NCBI RefSeq assembly: GCF_001050015.1 | Contig: NZ_CVTB01000324.1 | Coordinates: 1-64,000, forward strand | Direction of reading: 5' to 3' | Source of the DNA: Mycolicibacterium malmesburyense | GTDB taxonomy: Bacteria; Actinomycetota; Actinomycetes; Mycobacteriales; Mycobacteriaceae | DNA length: 64,000 nucleotides | Shown here: piece after piece, positions 17,296 through 26,869 of the stretch | How the letters are laid out: each line of letters starts with the position of its first letter | Position numbering within the stretch: position 1 is the stretch's first letter | The notes under the pieces: model-generated | Databases searched by the model: none | Told to the model about the DNA's origin: nothing | Seen by the model: the letters and a program-made list of their open reading frames with translations, nothing else | Position numbers and translations under genes: made by a program

Positions 17296-19025
17296 ACACG
17301 AGCCAGCGGCGCATCGGATCCGCGTTCTGTGCGCGGTCTCGACGCGTCCGGCCGCAGCCAGTCCGGCAGCCACCGCGGCGGTGCGTCCGGCGCCCGGTCG
17401 AACACCCCGCCCGCCGGGTCGTCGACGGCACCGCGGGCGCGCACCAGGTCCAGCTCCGGCCGGTAGATCTGGCGAATGACCAACGCGCACAGCGCGACGA
17501 CGGCGATGTCGCGCAGCAGCACGGTGATGGTGAACGGTTGCTCCGGCAACCCCTTGTTCGCCTCACCGTAGAGGTACAGCATCCGCGGCACCCACACCAG
17601 CGCGTCGATCGTCATCCACACCAACAGGATTCGGCGATGGGGCAATGCGAGCACCGCCAGCGGCACCAGCCACAGCGAGAATTGCGGGCTCCACACCTTG
17701 TTCGTCAGCAGGAACGCCGCGACCACCAGGAACGCGACCTGAGCCACCCGCGGCCGACGGCGGGCGGTCAGCGCGATGTAACCGATTGCGATGCAACAGG
17801 ACACGAACAGGATCGCCGACACGGTGTTGGTCACCGTCGGCGGCTGCCAGTAGCCCAGATCGGGATCGAACCCGCGCCATCCGGTGAACGACTTGACCAC
17901 GTTGTAGATCGAGTCCATGTCGTCGCCGCGGCGGGTGTTGAGCCGGAAGAACTCCGACCATCCCCTCGGGAACAGCACCATGACCGGCAGGTTCACCACC
18001 AACCACGCCACCACCGCGGCGGCCGCCGTCTTGCCGACCTCCCGCAACCTGCCGGTGCGCACTGCCAGCACCGCCAGCGGCGCCAACAGCAGTAGCGGAT
18101 ACAACTTCGCCGCCACGCCCAGCCCGATCAGCGCGCCGGCCAGCACCGGTCTTCGACGCGCCCACGCGAGCAGCGCGCCCGTCGCGAAAGCCGTTGCCAG
18201 CGCATCGAAATTCGTGAAGATCTGGAAGATCACCAGTGGGGAGGCCGCCACCAGCGCCGCATCCCACACGCGCCGCGGTCCCGCCAATCGCGACGTCGCC
18301 CACACGGTGGCCAGCCACGCCAACGCCAACCCCAGCGCGGCGATGTTGAAGAACATCACCACCTCGGCGATCACCGGTACCGACACCAGCTTCGTCAACG
18401 CGCTGTACGTCTTGGCCAACGACATCGCCACGTACTGATAGATGCCGGTCAGCACCGGATATTCCATGTAGCGCACCGCGATGTTGCCGTCGTACTGGAT
18501 GTGTGGTTGGCCGGTGGCGTCCTTCTCGATCCAGCTCGACTTGTACGGGAACTTGCCGAGGTTGAGCAGTTCGGCGGTGTACAGCGGGACGGTGTCCGAG
18601 TAGCAGAGCTGGAAGTACGCGCGCTGATTGCTCCAGTCGGCCACGCGCTGATCGGCCGTCCCGGTGCCGGTGGTCTGCAGGCACGCGGCCTTCGTCGAGT
18701 AGCCGAGCGCCAGGAACACCAACGCGATGATCAGAATGACGCGCAACGGCGTCAGGAACCGCTGCCTGCCGATCAGCGCGTGCCTGCCGACCGGTCCCCC
18801 GATGACGTCGGACATCGCGGCACCGATGACATCTGTGCGGCTCGGCATATCGCGCTCATCGAAACTGCGGAGGTCTTCCGCCGGCGGAGCCGGCGATGTG
18901 AGTTCCGCCGGCTGAGCCGGCGATGTGAGTTCGGCGGGCGGAGCCGGCGATGCGACAGCCGAACGCGCCGACGACTCGTGCTCCCGCGCCGGCTCGGCCG
19001 TCTCCTCGCCCCCCACGTCGGTCAC
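17292..19025 (-). CDS. GT87 (DUF2029) mannosyltransferase-like membrane protein
   Basis: A 577-residue integral membrane protein corresponding to Rv0051. After a repetitive hydrophilic N-terminus (about 75 residues) come roughly ten transmembrane segments, starting FLTPLRVILIIALVFLALGY. Extracytoplasmic loops contain the acidic residues typical of GT-C fold enzymes that take mannose from polyprenyl-phosphate donors (FPYKSSW, HIQYDGN, TNFDALATAF). A role in lipoglycan or related envelope glycan synthesis is inferred from the family. The GTG start at 19,025 overlaps the ponA1 stop by four bases (GTGA), giving translational coupling and a length close to the M. tuberculosis protein; the frame is open much further upstream inside ponA1. 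Confidence 0.85.
   Translation of the reverse strand: MTDVGGEETAEPAREHESSARSAVASPAPPAELTSPAQPAELTSPAPPAEDLRSFDERDMPSRTDVIGAAMSDVIGGPVGRHALIGRQRFLTPLRVILIIALVFLALGYSTKAACLQTTGTGTADQRVADWSNQRAYFQLCYSDTVPLYTAELLNLGKFPYKSSWIEKDATGQPHIQYDGNIAVRYMEYPVLTGIYQYVAMSLAKTYSALTKLVSVPVIAEVVMFFNIAALGLALAWLATVWATSRLAGPRRVWDAALVAASPLVIFQIFTNFDALATAFATGALLAWARRRPVLAGALIGLGVAAKLYPLLLLAPLAVLAVRTGRLREVGKTAAAAVVAWLVVNLPVMVLFPRGWSEFFRLNTRRGDDMDSIYNVVKSFTGWRGFDPDLGYWQPPTVTNTVSAILFVSCCIAIGYIALTARRRPRVAQVAFLVVAAFLLTNKVWSPQFSLWLVPLAVLALPHRRILLVWMTIDALVWVPRMLYLYGEANKGLPEQPFTITVLLRDIAVVALCALVIRQIYRPELDLVRARGAVDDPAGGVFDRAPDAPPRWLPDWLRPDASRPRTERGSDAPLARV
18877..18957. repeat. Three 27-bp tandem repeats in the GT87 gene
   Basis: Three consecutive 27-bp units (first unit TCCGCCGGCGGAGCCGGCGA..) encode the nine-residue unit SPAPPAELT in the cytoplasmic N-terminal region of the GT87 protein. 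Copies differ by a few bases. They are likely slippage-generated and variable between strains. Confidence 0.75.
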
Positions 19026-21604
19026 GGAGGCGGTAGCGGCGCACCCGGCGCCGGGGGTGCTCCGACGGGCGCGGGCGGTGCCCCGACGGGCGCGGGCGGT
19101 GCCCCCACGGGCGCGGGCGGTGCTCCGAACGGCGCCGGCCCGGGCGCGGGTCCCGGCGCGACGCCGCCCGGCGGCGGCGGGGCGACCGGGACGGTGGTCG
19201 GCGGACCCCACGGGATCGTGATGCCCGGCGCCACTTCGATGGTCGGCTGGATCACGGTCTGCGACGGCGACGTCGTCTCGGACGGGGGAGCCGTCGTCGA
19301 CGGCGGCGGCGGCGCCTGCGGCACGCCCGCGTACCCGCCGATCTCCTCGGGCTTGGGGAACGACTCGTTCTCGGTGTCGTCCAACGCGCCGTCCATCGTC
19401 GCCTTCCAAATGTCGGATGGCAGACCGGAACCGTAGATCGGCGAGCCCCACTTGGTCTCCAGCGGCTTGGTGCCCTCGGTGGTGCCGACCCACACCGCGG
19501 TGGACAGCGACGGCGTGTAGCCGACCATCCAGGCGTCACGGTTGCTGTCGGTGTCGCCGAGCTGGTTGGTGCCCGTCTTGGCCGCCGACGGCCGGCCGCC
19601 GGCCAGCGCATGCCCGTTGGAGTAGGCGGCGATCGGCTGCATCGCCGAGGTCACGTTGTCGGCGACCTTCTTCTCGATCCGCTGTTCACCGGAGTTGTCC
19701 TGCTGCGCCGCGTCGAACAACACCTCGCCCTCGGAGTTGACGACCTTCTGCACGAAATGCGGCTTGTGGTACACCCCCGAGGCGGCCAGCGTGGCGTACG
19801 CCGACGCCATGTCGATCACCCGGGACTGGTACTGCCCCAACACGACTCCGTTGTTGGGCGGGCCGCCCTGGCCGTCTTCGGACAGCGTGTGCTCGACGCC
19901 GGGGAAGCTCTCGGCGATGCCGGCCTGGTGCGCGGCGTCGGCGACGTCCTGCGGGCCGTTCTTCAGCTTGAGCATCAGCCGGTAGTAGCTGGTGTTGAGC
20001 GACCGCTTCAGCGCCTCGGCGATGTTGCAGGTCCCGCAGCCGGCGCCCTCGACGTTGGAGATCTTGATGCCGTCGACCTCCAGCGGTGAGCTGTCGACCT
20101 GGGTGCCCAGGCCCATCCCCTGCTGCAGCGCGGCGACCAAGGCGAACACCTTGAACGACGACCCCGTCGGCAGCCCCGCCTGAGCGAAGTCGAATCCGTT
20201 GGCGTCGCTTCCGCCGTAGTACGCCTTCACTCCGCCGGTGCGCGGGTCGATCGACACGATCGCGGTGCGCATGTCGGGATCCTGGCCCTCGAGGTACTCC
20301 TGCGCGGCCTCTTCCGCGGCCTTCTGCGCGTTCGGGTCGATGGTCGTGGTGATCTGCAGGCCCTCGGTGTTCAGCGTCTGCTCGTTGATGTCGAACAACT
20401 CGAGCAGTTCCTTCTGCACCTGCCGTTCGATCAGGCCGTTGGGCCCGGTGGTCTGGTTCTGCGAGCGCGCCAGGTCCGGAGGGACCGTCGCCGGGAACAC
20501 CTGCGCCGCCCGCTCCTGCGGGGACAGCGCACCGATCTCGACCATGCCGTCGAGCACCCAGTTCCAGCGCGCGGTAGCGCCCTCGGGGTTGACCGCCGGG
20601 TCCAGCGCCGACGGCCGCTGGATCAGCGCGGCCAGCAGCGCGCCCTCGGCGACGTTGAGTTGTTCGACCGGCTTGTTGAAGTACGCATTGGACGCCGCGG
20701 CGATGCCGTAGGACCCGCGACCGAAGTAGATGATGTTCAGATACGACTGCATCACTTGGTCTTTGGACCACTCGCCGGACATCTTCGTCGAGATGACCAG
20801 CTCCTTGGCTTTTCGGATCAGCCCGCCGACGCCTGAGCGCTCGGAGCCGACGAGCGCGTTCTTGACGTATTGCTGGGTGATCGTCGAGCCGCCCTGCAGG
20901 TCGCCGCCGAACAGGTTGTTCTTGATGGCGCGGGCGAAACCGGTGAACGAGAAGCCGGGGTTCGAGTAGAAGTCGCGGTCCTCGGCGGCCATCACCGCGT
21001 TGCGCGCCTGCACCGGGATCTGGTCGATGCCGACGTCGACCCGATTGCCTTCCGGCGGAACGATCTTCGCCAACTCGCTGCCGTCGCTCGCCAGGATCGT
21101 CGACACCTGGTTGGTGCGGATGTCTCCGGGCTTGGGGACGTCGACGATCATGTACGCCATCGCGAAGGTGATGATCGGCAGCACGATGAACACCGCCGCC
21201 GCGATCAGCCCGCCGCGGCGCACCCACTTCCAGTTGATCTGGTTGGGCAGCCCGCGACGCGGGCCCGACGGGCCGCTCGGCGGTCCGCCACCGCCCGGTG
21301 GGCGCGGCGGCGGAGGGGGCGTCGAGGGCTTGCGCGCGGGCGTGCCGTCCAACGCCGCCTTGACGACGTCGACCGGGTCGCGCAGGTGTGGCGGGCGCGC
21401 CTCACGCACCGGCGGCAGCACCGAGGTGTGCCGATCGTCGGGCGGAAGCGGACGAGTCTGGCGGTGCTGCGGCGCGTCAGCCGCCGGGCGGCGCGGGGCG
21501 CCTCCGCCGTCGGAGTGCTTGGGTCCTGATGCGCTCACGCCATCAGCACCGTGTCCCGAGCGGACATCGTTGCCTGAGGGGTCGTGGCGCCTTTCGCTAT
21601 TCAC
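19022..21604 (-). CDS. ponA1: Bifunctional penicillin-binding protein PonA1
   Basis: A class A PBP of about 860 residues that polymerises lipid II and cross-links the strands. A proline-rich cytoplasmic tail and one transmembrane segment (about residues 128-152) precede a GT51 glycosyltransferase domain with catalytic Glu in MAAEDRDFYSN and QGGSTITQQYVKN. The transpeptidase domain has TGSSFKVF (SxxK, about residue 480), SLNTSYY (SxN) and AKTGTNQ (KTG, about 675). The C-terminus is a long Pro-rich tail. It starts at the GTG at 21,604, overlapping the end of the DUF5318 gene by eight bases, in the order Rv0049-ponA1-Rv0051. Confidence 0.95.
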   Translation of the reverse strand: MNSERRHDPSGNDVRSGHGADGVSASGPKHSDGGGAPRRPAADAPQHRQTRPLPPDDRHTSVLPPVREARPPHLRDPVDVVKAALDGTPARKPSTPPPPPRPPGGGGPPSGPSGPRRGLPNQINWKWVRRGGLIAAAVFIVLPIITFAMAYMIVDVPKPGDIRTNQVSTILASDGSELAKIVPPEGNRVDVGIDQIPVQARNAVMAAEDRDFYSNPGFSFTGFARAIKNNLFGGDLQGGSTITQQYVKNALVGSERSGVGGLIRKAKELVISTKMSGEWSKDQVMQSYLNIIYFGRGSYGIAAASNAYFNKPVEQLNVAEGALLAALIQRPSALDPAVNPEGATARWNWVLDGMVEIGALSPQERAAQVFPATVPPDLARSQNQTTGPNGLIERQVQKELLELFDINEQTLNTEGLQITTTIDPNAQKAAEEAAQEYLEGQDPDMRTAIVSIDPRTGGVKAYYGGSDANGFDFAQAGLPTGSSFKVFALVAALQQGMGLGTQVDSSPLEVDGIKISNVEGAGCGTCNIAEALKRSLNTSYYRLMLKLKNGPQDVADAAHQAGIAESFPGVEHTLSEDGQGGPPNNGVVLGQYQSRVIDMASAYATLAASGVYHKPHFVQKVVNSEGEVLFDAAQQDNSGEQRIEKKVADNVTSAMQPIAAYSNGHALAGGRPSAAKTGTNQLGDTDSNRDAWMVGYTPSLSTAVWVGTTEGTKPLETKWGSPIYGSGLPSDIWKATMDGALDDTENESFPKPEEIGGYAGVPQAPPPPSTTAPPSETTSPSQTVIQPTIEVAPGITIPWGPPTTVPVAPPPPGGVAPGPAPGPAPFGAPPAPVGAPPAPVGAPPAPVGAPPAPGAPLPPP
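19056..19139. repeat. Four 21-bp tandem repeats in the ponA1 tail
   Basis: Four units of 21 bp, beginning GGTGCTCCGACGGGCGCGGG, encode the heptapeptide-type repeat APPAPVG at the PonA1 C-terminus. The last unit is degenerate. The extracytoplasmic tail length is therefore likely to vary between strains. Confidence 0.8.
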
Positions 21605-22022
21605 TGGCCGTGCGCGCACGGGAGCGCGCTGTCCGAGTGCCGGGGGACCCCTTGGGAGGTGGGACCGCGCCGAGCACGTACGACTTGACCAGATGATTCC
21701 AGCTGCAGGTGCGGCATACCTCCACCACGTGTACGGAGAACTCGTCGTATCGGGACGCCAGCAGAACCAACTCCTCGGCAGTTCGCGCGGAACCCGATAC
21801 CGGGCCAAGATGATCACCGAATACCCACGACACCAGGGTGAGCTGCTCCTTGCGGCAGATCGGGCACGTCACCGAACTGGGTTTGCCGTGGAATTTGGCG
21901 GCGCGCAGCAGGTAGGGATTGGCGTCGCAGACCTCCGAGACGCCGGTGCGCCCCGAATAGACCTCGGCCAGCAGGGACCGTCGCCGAAGTGCGTAGTCCA
22001 CCACCTGTCGCTGCAATCGCAC
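21597..22022 (-). CDS. DUF5318 protein, zinc-ribbon type
   Basis: A 141-residue protein corresponding to Rv0049. The conserved region runs from QRQVVDYALRRRSLLAEVYSG through a CPIC..CRTC zinc-ribbon-like pair (about residues 67 and 115) to NHLVKSYVLG, followed by a basic tail. The function is unknown. The GTG at 22,022 is preferred because family conservation starts there; an in-frame start at 22,118 would add 32 residues. Its end overlaps the ponA1 start by eight bases, so it may be co-translated with the cell-wall synthase. Confidence 0.8.
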   Translation of the reverse strand: MRLQRQVVDYALRRRSLLAEVYSGRTGVSEVCDANPYLLRAAKFHGKPSSVTCPICRKEQLTLVSWVFGDHLGPVSGSARTAEELVLLASRYDEFSVHVVEVCRTCSWNHLVKSYVLGAVPPPKGSPGTRTARSRARTASE

Positions 22023-22151
22023 GAGGACCAGAGTACGTCGGTGATGCGACCACCGGAGCGCGACGGCACGGTCGCGCCCCTCTCTAAGGTGTTTGATCTG
22101 GACCGACGGCGACGGCAATCGGCCGTGTGCGCGTGACCCTCAGGAGATCAG

Positions 22152-22988
22152 ATGCTGGACGGGCAGGACTTCGCCCTCGACGGCGGGCCCGCCGGTGAGG
22201 GTTCGAGCCGTTTCACCCGCGAACTCCCCGAACGGTGGTGCTTCGACGGCCGGGCGTTCGGCGGCTATACCTCCGCGCTCGCGCTCGCGTCGATGTTCGA
22301 GCACAGCGGTCGGCCGGCGGCGGCGTCGCTGTCGGTGACCTTCGTCGAGGCGGGGGCGCCCGGGCCTCTCCGGATCGACGTTCGCAGCATCCGCGGCGGC
22401 CGCACCGCCGCGGCGGTCGAGGCGACCCTCCACCAGAACGGCCGCACGATCCTGATCGCGAGCAGTTGGTTCGCCGACGGCTGGCTGGGACCGCCGTCGG
22501 TCGATGCACCCGTCCCGTTCGAGCGCTACCCGACCCCGCTCCCGGAGCCGCAAGAGGCACCCGCGCTGGACTGGATCGGCGAGGAGTATCCGTCGCTGCG
22601 GTTCGCCCATCGGCGCGGCGTGGACTACCCGGCGAGCCTCACCCGCTTCGCCGACCGCCGGCCCGAAGTGGCGTTGTGGGTGCGCGCCGACAGCGGCGAT
22701 ACCACCGCCGACCCGCTGCCCCATCCCCAGATCGCCGACGTCCTGCACGCCGACGCCCACCTCTTCGACGCGCCGGGCAAGGTCAGCGGATTCGTCGACG
22801 CCTGGTTGCTCAGCCTCGACCTCAGCCTCGTGTGGCAGCCCGGGGCCCACCTGGTTCCGTCCACCTCGTGGCGACTGCTGGAGGCGCGCGGTTCGGTCGC
22901 CAGCGGAGGCGTTTCGGCATACGGTTCGCTGCGCGGCTCCGACGGATCGCTGCTGGCGGTGATGACTTCGCAGGGCCTTATCCGCTGA
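22152..22988 (+). CDS. Thioesterase-like (TesB/hotdog) acyl-CoA protein
   Basis: A 278-residue protein with a double-hotdog layout. An N-terminal hotdog has RWCFDGRAFGGYTSALALASM, where the family has the substrate-binding helix. A second hotdog contains PHPQIADVLHADAHLFDAPG and SLDLSLVWQPGAHL. Such proteins hydrolyse acyl-CoA thioesters or bind acyl chains. AGGAGA is located just before the ATG. It starts divergently from the DUF5318 gene. M. tuberculosis lacks a gene at this point between Rv0048c and Rv0049, as far as I recall. Confidence 0.8.
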   Translation: MLDGQDFALDGGPAGEGSSRFTRELPERWCFDGRAFGGYTSALALASMFEHSGRPAAASLSVTFVEAGAPGPLRIDVRSIRGGRTAAAVEATLHQNGRTILIASSWFADGWLGPPSVDAPVPFERYPTPLPEPQEAPALDWIGEEYPSLRFAHRRGVDYPASLTRFADRRPEVALWVRADSGDTTADPLPHPQIADVLHADAHLFDAPGKVSGFVDAWLLSLDLSLVWQPGAHLVPSTSWRLLEARGSVASGGVSAYGSLRGSDGSLLAVMTSQGLIR

Positions 22989-23021
22989 GTACTCGCCGAT
23001 CTTTACTTCTACGATCGTCGC

Positions 23022-23876
23022 GTGGCGACACGGCAAACATCGGGCACGCGGGCGAAGGACAGCGACCGCAACGACACGTGCCAGATCCTCGACAGCGCGC
23101 TGAGCGAAGGTCAGCTGTCGATGACCGAGCACGGTGAACGGGTCAAGGCGGCGACCACCGCCACCACGCTGGGTGAGCTGCAGGCGCTGGTGGCCGATCT
23201 CCAAACCAACAACGCCCCCGTCCGGTTGCCCACGCTGAAGAAGCCGCGAGCGCTGCCGATGGCGGGCAGCGGCTGGGGCCTGCGGCTCGCGGTGGCCGGT
23301 GTGCTGGTGGTGTTCGGCATCGCCATCGGCTGGGGTCTGTACGGCAACACGCCCTCGCCGCTGAACTTCACCTCCGACCCCGGCGCCAAGTCCGACGGCA
23401 TCACGCCGGTGGTGCTCACACCGCCCAAGCAGTTGCACTCGCTCGGCGGGCTGACCGGGCTCATCGAGCAGATGAAGCAGCGCTTCGGCGACACCAACGG
23501 CTACCGCCTGATCGTCTATCCGAACTACGCGTCGCTGACCCGTCCCGACCCCGACGAGGAGCGCCGCGAACTCAACTACACCTACCGCGGCGGCTGGGAC
23601 GATCCCACCTCCACCTCGAAGACCAGCGACGCCGTCGAGGTCGACCTGAGCAAGTTCGACGCCAAGGCCGTCGTGGGCGTGCTGCGCGGGGCGCCCGAGA
23701 CGCTCGGCATGAAACCCGAGGACGTCAACAGCACCTACTTGACCGTCGATCCGAGCGCCGACCCGACCACCCCCGGCGCGGTGGCCGTCTCGATTTACGT
23801 GTCCAGCGACTACGGCAGCGGGTACATCGAGCTGGCCGACGACGGCAGGGTCAAGCAGGTTCACTACCCCGGCTGA
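23022..23876 (+). CDS. DUF1707 membrane protein
   Basis: A 284-residue protein corresponding to Rv0048c. Residues about 10-60 form the actinobacterial DUF1707 domain (NDTCQILDSALSEGQLSMTE..HGERVKAATTATTLGEL), usually fused to a transmembrane region. One hydrophobic segment follows (LRLAVAGVLVVFGIAIGWGL, about residues 87-106). The remaining 175 residues are extracytoplasmic, with no recognised domain. The function is unknown. It lies just upstream of padR and ino1 on the same strand. Confidence 0.82.
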   Translation: MATRQTSGTRAKDSDRNDTCQILDSALSEGQLSMTEHGERVKAATTATTLGELQALVADLQTNNAPVRLPTLKKPRALPMAGSGWGLRLAVAGVLVVFGIAIGWGLYGNTPSPLNFTSDPGAKSDGITPVVLTPPKQLHSLGGLTGLIEQMKQRFGDTNGYRLIVYPNYASLTRPDPDEERRELNYTYRGGWDDPTSTSKTSDAVEVDLSKFDAKAVVGVLRGAPETLGMKPEDVNSTYLTVDPSADPTTPGAVAVSIYVSSDYGSGYIELADDGRVKQVHYPG

Positions 23877-23987
23877 CACCCGAGCGTTCGCCCGACGGTC
23901 ACCCATCATTCGCGTCGAATATATCGGCGCGATACTATGGTGCGAGGTGTCGAACCGCCGTAACGGACGAGCAAAGGGGGTGTCTCG

Positions 23988-24542
23988 GTGCTGGAACTGG
24001 CCATCCTGGGACTCCTGCTGGAATCGCCGATGCACGGCTACGAACTTCGCAAGCGATTGACGGGGTTGCTCGGCGCCTTCCGTGCATTTTCGTACGGATC
24101 GCTGTACCCGGCCCTGCGGCGCATGCAGAACGACGGGCTGATCGTCGAGGACGCGGCGCCGGACGGCACCCCGAAGATGCGCCGGGCCAGGCGGGTCTAC
24201 CAACTCACCGAGAAGGGCAAGCAGCGCTTCTCCGAGCTGGTCGCCGACACGGGCCCACAGAACTTCTCCGACGACGGATTCGGTGTCCATCTCGCCTTCT
24301 TCAACCGCACCCCGGCCGAGGCCCGGATGCGGATCTTGGAGGGGCGTCGTCGTCAGGTGGAGGAACGCCGCGAGGGTCTGCGCGAAGCCGTCGCGCGGGC
24401 TAGCAGCTCGATCGACCGCTACACCCGCCAGCTGCATCAGCTCGGGTTGGAGTCGAGCGAGCGCGAAGTCAAGTGGCTCAACGAGTTGATAGCGGCGGAA
24501 CGTCTGAGCCAGGGGCGCTCAGATAACACAGTGCAGCCCTAG
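23988..24542 (+). CDS. PadR-family transcriptional regulator
   Basis: A 184-residue regulator (Rv0047c type). Its N-terminal winged helix (LELAILGLLLESPMHGYELR, GSLYPALRRMQNDGLI) is the PadR signature. The C-terminal helical dimerisation part carries RRQVEERREGLREAV. PadR proteins repress neighbouring genes in response to small molecules. The GTG at 23,988 has AAAGGGGG ahead of it. Its stop lies 48 bp before ino1, so it may control or be co-transcribed with inositol synthesis; that link is inference from conserved adjacency. Confidence 0.9.
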   Translation: MLELAILGLLLESPMHGYELRKRLTGLLGAFRAFSYGSLYPALRRMQNDGLIVEDAAPDGTPKMRRARRVYQLTEKGKQRFSELVADTGPQNFSDDGFGVHLAFFNRTPAEARMRILEGRRRQVEERREGLREAVARASSSIDRYTRQLHQLGLESSEREVKWLNELIAAERLSQGRSDNTVQP

Positions 24543-24590
24543 GCAGCACCGAACCCAATTACGACAGGGATTACGAAGGGAAGAGTCGTC

Positions 24591-25667
24591 ATGTCATCCA
24601 ACGGAGAGGTGCGGGTCGCGATTGTCGGCGTGGGCAACTGCGCGTCGTCGCTCGTACAGGGCGTGCAGTACTACCACGATGCCGACGAGACGGCGACCGT
24701 GCCCGGCCTGATGCATGTGCGCCTCGGCCCGTACCACGTGCGCGACGTCAAGTTCGTCGCCGCGTTCGACGTCGACGCCAAGAAGGTCGGCTTCGACCTG
24801 TCCGAGGCGATCTTCGCGTCGGAGAACAACACCATCAAGATCGCCGACGTGCCGCCGCTGAACGTCACGGTGCAGCGCGGCCCGACCCTCGACGGGATCG
24901 GCAAGTACTACGCCGACACCATCGAGGTGTCCGACTCCGACCCGGTCGACGTCGTGAAGGCGCTCAAGGATGCCGAGGTCGACGTCCTGGTGTCCTACCT
25001 GCCGGTGGGCTCGGATGAAGCCGACAAGTTCTACGCGCAGTGCGCGATCGACGCCGGCGTGGCGTTCGTCAACGCGCTGCCGGTGTTCATCGCCTCCGAC
25101 CCGGAGTGGGCGAAGAAGTTCGAAGACGCCGGGGTGCCGATCGTCGGCGACGACATCAAGAGCCAGATCGGCGCGACCATCACCCACCGCGTGATGGCCA
25201 AGCTTTTCGAGGACCGCGGCGTGCAGCTCGACCGCACCATGCAGCTCAACGTCGGCGGCAACATGGACTTCCTCAACATGCTCGAGCGTGAGCGGCTGGA
25301 GTCGAAGAAGATCTCCAAGACCCAGGCCGTCACGTCCAACCTGCAGCGCGAGTTCAAGACCAAGGACGTGCACATCGGTCCGTCCGACCACGTCGGCTGG
25401 CTCGACGACCGCAAGTGGGCCTACGTGCGGCTCGAGGGCCGCGCGTTCGGTGACGTGCCGCTGAACCTGGAGTACAAGCTCGAGGTGTGGGACTCGCCGA
25501 ACTCCGCGGGCGTCATCATCGATGCCGTTCGCGCGGCGAAGATCGCCAAGGACCGCGGCATCGGCGGCCCCGTCGAGGCGGCCTCGGCCTACCTGATGAA
25601 GAGCCCGCCCAAGCAGCTGCCCGACGATGTCGCCCGGGCGGAGCTCGAAACCTTCATCGAGGGTTAA
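24591..25667 (+). CDS. ino1: myo-Inositol-1-phosphate synthase
   Basis: A 358-residue enzyme converting glucose-6-phosphate to 1D-myo-inositol 3-phosphate, the entry point to phosphatidylinositol, PIMs/LAM and mycothiol. The NAD-binding motif [17 protein letters not shown] is at the N-terminus. The catalytic core has [20 protein letters not shown], the [10 protein letters not shown] segment, and [11 protein letters not shown] near residue 223. The length fits the compact actinobacterial/archaeal form. GAAGGGA precedes the ATG. It lies directly after padR. Confidence 0.97.
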   Translation: MSSNGEVRVAIVGVGNCASSLVQGVQYYHDADETATVPGLMHVRLGPYHVRDVKFVAAFDVDAKKVGFDLSEAIFASENNTIKIADVPPLNVTVQRGPTLDGIGKYYADTIEVSDSDPVDVVKALKDAEVDVLVSYLPVGSDEADKFYAQCAIDAGVAFVNALPVFIASDPEWAKKFEDAGVPIVGDDIKSQIGATITHRVMAKLFEDRGVQLDRTMQLNVGGNMDFLNMLERERLESKKISKTQAVTSNLQREFKTKDVHIGPSDHVGWLDDRKWAYVRLEGRAFGDVPLNLEYKLEVWDSPNSAGVIIDAVRAAKIAKDRGIGGPVEAASAYLMKSPPKQLPDDVARAELETFIEG

Positions 25668-25677
25668 GCACTTAGTT

Positions 25678-25744
25678 GTCGCCGAAACCGACGTTTTGGT
25701 CGATTCGCTCCAGCGCGATCCGCCATTACGTCGGTCTCGGCGAC
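25678..25744. repeat. Intergenic palindrome after ino1
   Basis: Arms GTCGCCGAAACCGACGT (25,678-25,694) and ACGTCGGTCTCGGCGAC (25,728-25,744) pair at 16 of 17 positions around a 33-base centre. It fills the gap between the ino1 stop and the next ATG. It may terminate ino1 transcription. The CGARACCGACG core recurs in the palindrome at 28,956-29,012. Confidence 0.6.
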
Positions 25745-25752
25745 ACGGTTAG

Positions 25753-26661
25753 ATGAATTTCGTGACCGATATCTCTGCTGACGACGAGCTGGCCACCCTC
25801 GACGAGTTCATCTTCCTTCCGGAGAACGCGCGGCAAGCCGGTGTGGAGGCGATACCGCACGCCGAACGCATCGACTCCGGGCCGATCAGCTCTCTGAGGT
25901 TCGGCGGCGCTGCCCCGCGCGTGGTGTTCCTGCACGGCGGTGGGCAGAACGCGCACACCTGGGACACCGTCGTGGTCGGTCTCGGTGAGCCCGCGCTGGC
26001 CATCGACCTGCCCGGACACGGCCGATCGGCCTGGCGGGAGGACGGCGACTACGGGCCGAAGAGCAACGCGGTGGCCGTCGAATCGGTCGTGCGGTCACTG
26101 GCGCCGAGCGCCTCGCTCGTCGTCGGAATGTCGCTGGGCGGCCTGACGGCATTACGCCTGGCCGTGGAGGCACCGGATCTGGTGCGCCGGCTGGTGCTCG
26201 TCGACGTGACACCGTCGGCGCCCGAGCGGCACACCCAGATGACCGAGGCGCAGAAGGGCACCGTCGCCCTGGTGCAGGGCGATCGCATCTTCCCCTCGTT
26301 CGACGCGATGCTACAGAAGACGGTCGCCGCGGCACCGCACCGCGACCGGGAGTCGTTGCGGCGCGGCGTGTTCCACAACGCGCGGCGGCTCGAGGACGGC
26401 ACCTGGACCTGGCGCTACGACGAGATGCGCAAGGGTGAGGGCTTCGACGGGCTGTGGGATGACGTCCCGCGCCTGGAGGTGACGACGACGCTGGTGCGCG
26501 GCGCCAACTCGTTCTTCGTCAACGACGATGACGCCGCCGAGTTCGCCCGCCGCGCACCGGGATTCAAGGACGTGCACATCGTCGAGGATTCCGGGCATTC
26601 GGTGCAGAGCGACCAGCCGCGCAAGTTGACCGAGATCCTGAGGGCGGTGCTGGCCGAGTAG
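25753..26661 (+). CDS. Alpha/beta hydrolase (Rv0045c type)
   Basis: A 302-residue esterase-like hydrolase. The oxyanion motif HGGGQNAHTWD, the nucleophile elbow GMSLGG (about residue 125) and a late GHSVQSDQP supply the catalytic Ser and His; an acidic residue from the preceding strand completes the triad. The M. tuberculosis counterpart is an esterase with a preference for small acyl groups. It begins nine bases after the ino1 palindrome and ends just before an intergenic palindromic repeat. Confidence 0.88.
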   Translation: MNFVTDISADDELATLDEFIFLPENARQAGVEAIPHAERIDSGPISSLRFGGAAPRVVFLHGGGQNAHTWDTVVVGLGEPALAIDLPGHGRSAWREDGDYGPKSNAVAVESVVRSLAPSASLVVGMSLGGLTALRLAVEAPDLVRRLVLVDVTPSAPERHTQMTEAQKGTVALVQGDRIFPSFDAMLQKTVAAAPHRDRESLRRGVFHNARRLEDGTWTWRYDEMRKGEGFDGLWDDVPRLEVTTTLVRGANSFFVNDDDAAEFARRAPGFKDVHIVEDSGHSVQSDQPRKLTEILRAVLAE

Positions 26662-26669
26662 GCCTCAGC

Positions 26670-26730
26670 GCGAGCGACCGCGTATGTCCGCAGAAAGACG
26701 GCGTGTCGGCGGGCGGACACGGCCGCTCGC
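26670..26730. repeat. 61-bp intergenic palindromic repeat, copy A
   Basis: A 61-bp element bounded by GCGAGCG and CGCTCGC with an inner GTCCGC/GCGGAC pair. Copy B, of the same length and 46/61 identical, lies at 44,623-44,683. It is followed by a GGGGGTTGGCGG run and a short CGCTTGGCGGTT tandem. It sits just past the stop of the hydrolase gene. Confidence 0.7.
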
Positions 26731-26869
26731 GGGGGTTGGCGGTTGCGCTTGGCGGTTCGCGCTTGGCGGTTGCGCTTGCGGTTGTCGGGTGCGGTTGGCG
26801 GGTTGGGAGCGCGCCGAGCGTTAACCTGCTGCTTGCCGATTGCTCACCGAACTGTCCTAGGTTTCCGCC

